Source of the DNA: an uncultured Parabacteroides sp.
GTDB taxonomy: Bacteria > Bacteroidota > Bacteroidia > Bacteroidales > Tannerellaceae
Reading direction: 5' to 3'
Length of the DNA stretch: 64,000 nt
Assembly: GCF_905196875.1 (NCBI RefSeq)
Contig: NZ_CAJJWO010000010.1
Span: forward strand, 1-64,000
A program made the position numbers and the translations under genes. Of this stretch, positions 58,861 through 64,000 are shown one piece after another. Position 1 is the first letter of the stretch, and every line of letters starts with the position of its first letter. Under the pieces are notes generated by a model. It saw only the letters and a program-made list of their open reading frames with translations, was not told the origin of the DNA and searched no databases.

Positions 58861-59715
58861 TTACGGTTCTGTATAAAATTTTACATCACCTCCTCTGACT
58901 GCATCATTATATAATTCTTCTTCAAACGTCTTCAAAAAATCAACTTTCCGCTGGTTGATAAGCATTTCCGTGATCTGCGGACTTGCATAATCGTATGGAG
59001 CGACACTTCCTACCGAAAGATACTCCTTGATATTCAGCAGATAACAATAACTACTATCGGCTACTTCCACAAACTTGTTCGCTTTCAGATAAGCGTTCGG
59101 ATCAGACACATGAACGGGAAGATTATCCATCACCTCGTCAAAGTCCACCCATTTGTCGTAAAAGTAGTCATAAATAGTGGCATTTTGCACACTATACTTC
59201 TCTATTTTTTCCAAAGAGGCCTCAGAAGTCGATTTATACCACCCTTTTACATCAGAAAGACCGGGAGCATCCACCGGTATCTTCAGGAAAAGACCTTTGA
59301 TCAGGGCCTTATCAAGGGTAAACTTTTTCTGATTCTCTTCATAATAGTTCAGCTTATCGCTCTCTCGGATATTAGCTGACAACTTTTCTTTTATCAATTG
59401 TTCCTGATAACGGTAACGGATCAGCGAATGGCGGTATTCTTCCACGAGCTTGTCAACCTCTTCTTTCTCGTTTCCGAGGTTCCGCTGAGCGACTTCATAA
59501 ACCAGGGCATCTTTCACCCATTTCTTTACAAAGCTTTCGGCTAACAACAAACTATCCGCAGAGGATATCCCCCGCGGAATCAGACTAACCACTTCCGAAC
59601 GTTTCAACGTCCGGTCCTTCACTCTTACCAGTACATCCGCATCGTCGGTTTGCTGGGTCCGTTTACAAGAACACAGCAAAGATACGAATGCTATAAAAAT
59701 GAAGCAATACTTCAT
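58861..59715 (-). CDS. PpiC/SurA-related lipoprotein
   Basis: The 284-aa protein has a lipoprotein signal (FIFIAFVSLLCSC, Cys about residue 17), then a SurA N-domain-like region (VKDRTLKRSEVVSLIPRG, SLLLAESFVKKWVKDALVYE). The parvulin-type part is degenerate and no GxELG motif is visible, so isomerase activity is doubtful. It is likely an outer-membrane protein folding factor tethered in the periplasm. It lies 21 bp upstream of the SurA-like gene on the same transcript. Confidence 0.82.
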   Translation of the reverse strand: MKYCFIFIAFVSLLCSCKRTQQTDDADVLVRVKDRTLKRSEVVSLIPRGISSADSLLLAESFVKKWVKDALVYEVAQRNLGNEKEEVDKLVEEYRHSLIRYRYQEQLIKEKLSANIRESDKLNYYEENQKKFTLDKALIKGLFLKIPVDAPGLSDVKGWYKSTSEASLEKIEKYSVQNATIYDYFYDKWVDFDEVMDNLPVHVSDPNAYLKANKFVEVADSSYCYLLNIKEYLSVGSVAPYDYASPQITEMLINQRKVDFLKTFEEELYNDAVRGGDVKFYTEP

Positions 59716-59728
59716 AACCTTCTCTTTC

Positions 59729-61297
59729 TTATTTCTTTAGTTTTTTCAACAATTTCCAATTAATAGTAACAGGATACTCTTTATTCAGCTGCTTCACCCA
59801 CTCCTCTTCCAGAGTGGTCTGTTCTGCAGCCGGTTTACTCCAGATCTTCTCATTACTGATATTGAATAACAAAATACCATCACGATATTCCTGCATCAAA
59901 TGCGTGAATTCAGGGTGTTTTGTCATCAGGTTTTTACGCTCTGCTGTCGTAACGATATCGCGGATGAAGAGATCGTACACTTCCTGCATGAAGTCTCCTG
60001 CATATGTTTTTGTGGAGAACGGGCAACGCTGGATATAGTAAGCGAATTCGCTCTGTGGAAAATCGGTATCTGCCAGGTGGAACAAGGTCTTGTTCATATC
60101 CTTTGCTTTTTCATAAAACTCCTTGTCTGTCGGGAAGTTATCATTGCAAAGAGCAACCAATTCTGCATATGCTTCCGGATAGAATTTATATCCGTATTCT
60201 TTCTTCAAACGCTCGTCGAATGCTTTATAATATTCGAAATTACGTTCGCCCTGTGCCATTATCTTCGACCAGGATTTTTTCTTTTCTTCAAAAGAAGGAA
60301 TGCCACTCTTTCCGATTAGTTTGATAATATGATAACCGAAACGTGTTTTTACCGGCTGTGACAGCTCGCCAGGAGTAGTCAGAGCAAATGCCGCTTTTTC
60401 GAACGGTTCAACCATTTCGCCGACACCGAACCAGGGCAGCTCTCCCCCTTTTCTGGCAGACGCACCGTCGGAAGAATATTCTTGCGCCAACTCGCCGAAG
60501 TCGGCTCCGTTTTGTGCTTTTTTATAAACTTCGTCCGCCAATGCAAGTGTTTCGCTTTCGCTGCGCGTTACCGAATCTTTTTGGAAAGGGATCAGGACAT
60601 GAGCGACATGACGCATACCCGGATTAGGTTTCCGGCTAAGCAGTTTTATAATATGAAATCCAAGGGTAGTGCGTACAGGCATCGACAACTCACCCGGCTG
60701 CATGGAATAGACTGCGTTTTCAAACGCTTTTATCGTCTGCATCGGCAACAGGCAACGGGTATATTCATAACCGGTATTTTCAGGATCTTCCTCTTTCAGC
60801 TCACGACCGACAGCAGCAATATCTTCTCCTCCCTTAATACGTTGGTATGCTTTCAGGGCTTTCTCGTATACGGCCACTGTATCTTTCGAAACGGTGTGCT
60901 CCGGCAAACGAAACAGGATATGACTTAATTCCATCACTTCACCCAGTCGTTCGTATTCTACACGAACTGCCGCTTCTTCACCATCCTTATCAGATAAATA
61001 ACTTGAAGTCAATTGTGCGCGGTATCCCTCCAACTCATCTGTAAATTCTTTTGTCTTATCCATCCCGGCAGTCTCTGCATCGGTAACCTTCAGTTTGAAG
61101 TTCTTATACAGTTCCACATAATTCTCCAGCGACTTACGGTCTGCCAAATTTACTTCACCATTCTTCTTAGCCATAAAAACAAATTCCGCAAGAGGGACCT
61201 GCTTACCGGCCACAGTCATCACTACAGAGTCAGGCAAATTACGCGCTTCTCCTGTTAAACAAGCGAATACCAAAGATAATACAAGTAACTTTTTCAT
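59729..61297 (-). CDS. PpiC-type periplasmic peptidyl-prolyl isomerase
   Basis: From ATG 61297 the protein has 522 aa with signal peptide MKKLLVLSLVFACLTGEA. Two parvulin domains follow: residues about 115-215 (MELSHILFRLPEHTVSK, TTLGFHIIKLLSRKP) and about 220-325 (MRHVAHVLIPFQKD, YSSDGASARKGGELPWFGVG, TRFGYHIIKLIGKSG). A helical C-terminal part ends in LKKLKK. It is the first of the three folding-factor genes; a -7 box TATTTTTG lies upstream on the minus strand at 61338-61331. Confidence 0.9.
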   Translation of the reverse strand: MKKLLVLSLVFACLTGEARNLPDSVVMTVAGKQVPLAEFVFMAKKNGEVNLADRKSLENYVELYKNFKLKVTDAETAGMDKTKEFTDELEGYRAQLTSSYLSDKDGEEAAVRVEYERLGEVMELSHILFRLPEHTVSKDTVAVYEKALKAYQRIKGGEDIAAVGRELKEEDPENTGYEYTRCLLPMQTIKAFENAVYSMQPGELSMPVRTTLGFHIIKLLSRKPNPGMRHVAHVLIPFQKDSVTRSESETLALADEVYKKAQNGADFGELAQEYSSDGASARKGGELPWFGVGEMVEPFEKAAFALTTPGELSQPVKTRFGYHIIKLIGKSGIPSFEEKKKSWSKIMAQGERNFEYYKAFDERLKKEYGYKFYPEAYAELVALCNDNFPTDKEFYEKAKDMNKTLFHLADTDFPQSEFAYYIQRCPFSTKTYAGDFMQEVYDLFIRDIVTTAERKNLMTKHPEFTHLMQEYRDGILLFNISNEKIWSKPAAEQTTLEEEWVKQLNKEYPVTINWKLLKKLKK

Positions 61298-61330
61298 CAA
61301 AAATCTGTTTATCATACTACGTAGACATTA

Positions 61331-61338
61331 CAAAAATA
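61331..61338 (-). promoter_or_regulatory. -7 box of the folding-factor operon
   Basis: The minus strand reads TATTTTTG, matching TAnnTTTG, 33 bp before the favoured PpiC start at 61297. No well-spaced -33 element is seen. Confidence 0.4.
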
Positions 61339-61424
61339 ACACTAATCTAACGGACAACATCCTTAAAAAGTATGCTATCGGATTAAATTAGTGTTTTTTA
61401 TATAACGGGAATTATCCGCATTTA

Positions 61425-62900
61425 TTATTCGCCGCGGCTATAATTGGGTGCTTCCTGCGTAATGGCCACATCGTGCGGGTGACTCTCTTGTACACCGGCA
61501 TTCGTGATGCGGGTAAATTTAGCCTTATGCAACTCATCGATATTATGAGCTCCGCAATATCCCATACCGGCACGCAGACCGCCTACCATCTGATAGATCA
61601 CTTCAAATAAAGATCCTTTATAAGGAACACGGGCAGCAATTCCTTCCGGAACCAACTTCTTCACATCGTCTTCCACATCCTGGAAATAACGGTCTTTCGA
61701 ACCTTTCTGCATAGCTTCCAGCGATCCCATGCCACGATATGATTTAAACTTACGTCCGTTAAAGATAATAGTTTCACCCGGCGACTCTTCCACACCGGCT
61801 AACAGGGAACCCATCATAACAGATGATCCGCCGGCAGCAATCGCTTTTACAATATCTCCCGAATAGCGAAGTCCGCCATCGGCAATTAAAGGAATGCCTG
61901 TTCCATCCAATGCTTTCGCCACGTCATAGATAGCCGACAACTGAGGCACACCCACTCCGGCAATCACACGGGTTGTACAGATCGAGCCCGGTCCGATACC
62001 CACTTTTACGGCATCGGCACCTGCATCGGCCAGGTATCTGGCAGCATCTCCGGTAGCGATGTTACCTACCACACAATCGATTTCCGGATATTGAGCCTTA
62101 ATCTGCTTCAGGACATCCACTACTCCTTTGGAATGACCGTGAGCCGTATCGATAACCAATGCATCGGCACCAGCTTCAACCAGGGCAGCTACACGTTCGA
62201 ATGTATTAAACGTCACACCCACTCCGGCCGCCACACGCAGACGCCCTTTGGCATCCTTGCAGGCAGAAGGTTTATCTTTCGCTTTTGTTATATCTTTATA
62301 GGTAACGAGTCCAATCAATTTATTGTGACTGTCCACAACTGGCAGCTTTTCGATCTTATGTCTCTGAAGGATCTGGGCGGCAGCTTCCAGGTCGGTAGAC
62401 TGATCAGTCACCACCAGGTTCTCTTTCGTCATCACCTCATCGATCGAACGATTCATATCTCTTTCGAAACGCAGGTCACGGTTGGTGACGATACCTACCA
62501 GATAACCGCCTTCGTCTACCACAGGTATACCACCGATCTTGTATTCCGCCATCATAGCCAACGCATCGGCCACACGTTTTCCTTTTGTGATCGTCACAGG
62601 ATCATAAATCATTCCGTTCTCTGCACGCTTAACGCTTTGAACCTGCTTGGCCTGTTCTGCGATCGTCATGTTTTTATGAATAACGCCGATACCGCCTTCG
62701 CGGGCAATAGCAATAGCCATCTTTGCCTCGGTAACCGTGTCCATGGCCGCCGATACCATCGGAATATTCAATGTAATGTTTCGTGAAAACTTTGTCGAGA
62801 GGTCGACATTTCGAGGAAGAACTTCTGAGTAAGCAGGGATTAACAATACATCATCGAATGTTAATCCGTCCATAACTAACCTGTCTGCAATAAATGACAT
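61425..62900 (-). CDS. guaB: IMP dehydrogenase
   Basis: The 491-aa enzyme oxidises IMP to XMP in GTP synthesis. The N-terminus is LTFDDVLLIPAYSEVLPRNV. Two CBS domains lie at about residues 95-205. The catalytic Cys is in GIGPGSICTTRVIAGVGVPQ, followed by DGGLRYSGDIVKAIAAGGSS and the flap region YRGMGSLEAMQKGSKDRYFQ. It is cytoplasmic. The gene has its own promoter at 62930-62961 and is separated from recQ by a strong terminator. Confidence 0.98.
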   Translation of the reverse strand: MSFIADRLVMDGLTFDDVLLIPAYSEVLPRNVDLSTKFSRNITLNIPMVSAAMDTVTEAKMAIAIAREGGIGVIHKNMTIAEQAKQVQSVKRAENGMIYDPVTITKGKRVADALAMMAEYKIGGIPVVDEGGYLVGIVTNRDLRFERDMNRSIDEVMTKENLVVTDQSTDLEAAAQILQRHKIEKLPVVDSHNKLIGLVTYKDITKAKDKPSACKDAKGRLRVAAGVGVTFNTFERVAALVEAGADALVIDTAHGHSKGVVDVLKQIKAQYPEIDCVVGNIATGDAARYLADAGADAVKVGIGPGSICTTRVIAGVGVPQLSAIYDVAKALDGTGIPLIADGGLRYSGDIVKAIAAGGSSVMMGSLLAGVEESPGETIIFNGRKFKSYRGMGSLEAMQKGSKDRYFQDVEDDVKKLVPEGIAARVPYKGSLFEVIYQMVGGLRAGMGYCGAHNIDELHKAKFTRITNAGVQESHPHDVAITQEAPNYSRGE

Positions 62901-62929
62901 AAAACGTATGCTTTAAAAATTATTGCGCG

Positions 62930-62961
62930 CAAATATACGGTTTTTCCGGGAACTATACAAC
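62930..62961 (-). promoter_or_regulatory. guaB promoter
   Basis: On the minus strand GTTG at 62961-62958 is followed after 20 nt by TATATTTG at 62937-62930. The -7 box is perfect and the -33 has one mismatch. The transcript leader would be about 25 nt. Confidence 0.6.
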
Positions 62962-62978
62962 CATAATAAATAATTCCT

Positions 62979-63028
62979 TCCGGTAGAAAATATATTTTCA
63001 TCCGAATGGAAAAGTATTTTCTACCGGA
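62979..63028. repeat. Long imperfect hairpin upstream of guaB
   Basis: TCCGGTAGAAAATA at 62979-62992 is the exact complement of 63015-63028. The bases between also largely pair (TTTTC with GGAAAA), so the hairpin is nearly continuous over 50 bp. It lies between the guaB promoter and the recQ terminator. Confidence 0.6.
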
Positions 63029-63035
63029 TGAAAAC

Positions 63036-63080
63036 AAAAATGGCTTCCTTTCTGTTTAATACAGAAAGGAAGCCATTTTT
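63036..63080. terminator. Very strong terminator after recQ
   Basis: A perfect 20-bp stem pairs 63036-63055 with 63061-63080 around a 5-nt loop, with A-runs and T-runs at its ends. It lies 25 bp after the recQ stop. Confidence 0.93.
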
Positions 63081-63104
63081 GTTTTGAACGAATACGGCAA
63101 CCGA

Positions 63105-64000
63105 TTAGTTTGCCATCTCCGACAAAAATTTAATGCGGACCAGACGGATCTCTTCTTCGGTGTAGTCGTTACCCAACTCTTCGATCGCATCTTCCAGATC
63201 GTCGGTTTCGGAATCTTTGAAGTATTCATAAATATCTTCAATATGATCTTCATCCATGACATCATTCACAAAATAGTCGATATTGATACGGGTCCCCGAA
63301 TAAACGATCGCTTCGATCTCGTCGAGCAGTTCGTTAAATTCAAGTCCGTTGGTCAATGCGATCTCATCCAAAGCCACCTTACGGTCGATACGCTGAATGA
63401 TAGACACTTTCAGTTTCGACTTATTGGCAACCGTACGTACACGCAAGTCTTCCGGTCGCTCGATTTCATTTTCCTCTACGTGTTTTTTGATCAGCGTAAT
63501 AAATTCCTGACCATAGCGTTTAGCTTTTCCGGCACCTACACCCGGAATGTTCTGCAACTCATCTAATGTCACCGGATAAGTGGTAGCCATAGCTTCCAGA
63601 GACGGATCCTGGAATATTACGAAAGGAGGTACTTCCAGACGTTTGGACAGCTTCTTCCGTAAATCCTTCATCATAGAGTACAGAATCGGATCGACCGCAC
63701 AGGTAGCACCACCACGCACAGGAACTTCTTCCTCTTCTTCTTCAAACTCGTTATCTTTCGTTATCTTGAACGATACCGGTTTGTTCATAAAATCTTTTCC
63801 TTTTGGCGATATCTTCAACAAACCATAGTTCTCGATATCCTTTGTCAGATAACCAGCGATCAACGCCTGGCGAATAACAGCGTTCCACGTCTTTTCATCT
63901 TCATCCGTTCCGGAGCTGAAGACTTCCAGTTCATTGTGTTTGTAAGATTGAATTTCGGAGGTCTCGTTTCCGACCAACATATTGACAATATAGTCTGCCT
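63105..64000 (-). CDS. recQ: ATP-dependent DNA helicase RecQ, C-terminal part
   Basis: The frame is open to the window edge; only the last 297 residues are present and the helicase motor lies outside. The visible part has the RQC winged helix (MLVGNETSEIQSYKHNELEV, AVIRQALIAGYLTKDIENYG), an acidic linker with a run of Glu, and an HRDC domain (PPFVIFQDPSLEAMATTYPV, LQNIPGVGAGKAKRYGQEFI). A further about 110 residues form a helical C-terminal extension. RecQ unwinds DNA in recombination and repair. The ATG at 63980 is internal, not the true start. Confidence 0.93.
   Translation of the reverse strand, partial: ADYIVNMLVGNETSEIQSYKHNELEVFSSGTDEDEKTWNAVIRQALIAGYLTKDIENYGLLKISPKGKDFMNKPVSFKITKDNEFEEEEEEVPVRGGATCAVDPILYSMMKDLRKKLSKRLEVPPFVIFQDPSLEAMATTYPVTLDELQNIPGVGAGKAKRYGQEFITLIKKHVEENEIERPEDLRVRTVANKSKLKVSIIQRIDRKVALDEIALTNGLEFNELLDEIEAIVYSGTRINIDYFVNDVMDEDHIEDIYEYFKDSETDDLEDAIEELGNDYTEEEIRLVRIKFLSEMAN

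Noticed and set aside
62091..62786. 231-codon plus-strand frame antisense to guaB
   Set aside because: Shadow of the IMP dehydrogenase coding sequence.

Overview
The window comes from a member of the Bacteroidales, most likely a Parabacteroides species. The evidence is the -33/-7 promoter style (TAnnTTTG boxes before many genes), the str-S10-spc-alpha ribosomal supercluster without tuf, exported proteins with GLUG repeats and DUF6383-type tails, DUF4270/DUF4907/kelch proteins, and promoter segments flanked by inverted repeats next to surface protein genes. The genus is an inference. No tRNA, rRNA, CRISPR array or transposase was seen.

Left part (1-18.7 kb). Two AraC-type regulators (the first cut by the window edge) lie beside a 276-bp segment bounded by a perfect 16-bp inverted repeat. 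To its right are an HU-like/DUF4469 protein and a 955-aa GLUG-repeat exported protein. A divergent envelope module follows: kelch lipoprotein and DUF4907 protein on the minus strand, DUF4270 lipoprotein and a beta-barrel protein on the plus strand. Next is a LytTR signalling block: a LytS-type kinase, a LytTR response regulator, a receiver-less LytTR protein and a YhiM-like membrane protein. Related direct repeats with 21- or 42-bp spacing occur in three intergenic regions here and look like LytTR sites. Then come rplS, a GH3/beta-lactamase-fold fusion and a CobD-like aminotransferase.

Middle (19-44.9 kb). eno, a small unknown exported protein, and a six-gene TonB energy operon (exbB, two exbD, tonB, a PstS-like lipoprotein, a TPR protein) converge on the long minus-strand ribosomal supercluster. 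In transcription order this runs from rpsL through fusA, S10, spc, secY, map, infA and rpmJ to rpoA and rplQ. rpmJ and rpmD are real short genes.

Right part (45-64 kb). A 1168-aa exported DUF6383 protein sits downstream of a second, very clear invertible promoter: 35-bp inverted repeats (31/35 identical) around 141 bp holding a consensus promoter that points away from the gene in this sequence, so predicted OFF. Next is a VapE/DUF3874-like ATPase divergent from an HU-like DNA-binding protein, separated by iteron-like 22-bp repeats, then a short glycosidase-like remnant. A BlaI/M56-TonB regulatory pair follows, with a perfect palindrome overlapping its promoter. The window closes with a housekeeping and envelope-biogenesis run on the minus strand: recQ (cut), guaB, three SurA/PpiC-type chaperones, an OstA-like protein, a small membrane protein and mutL.

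The most interesting signals are the two predicted phase-variable promoter inversions, the putative LytTR regulon repeats and the iteron-like array between the VapE-like and HU-like genes.
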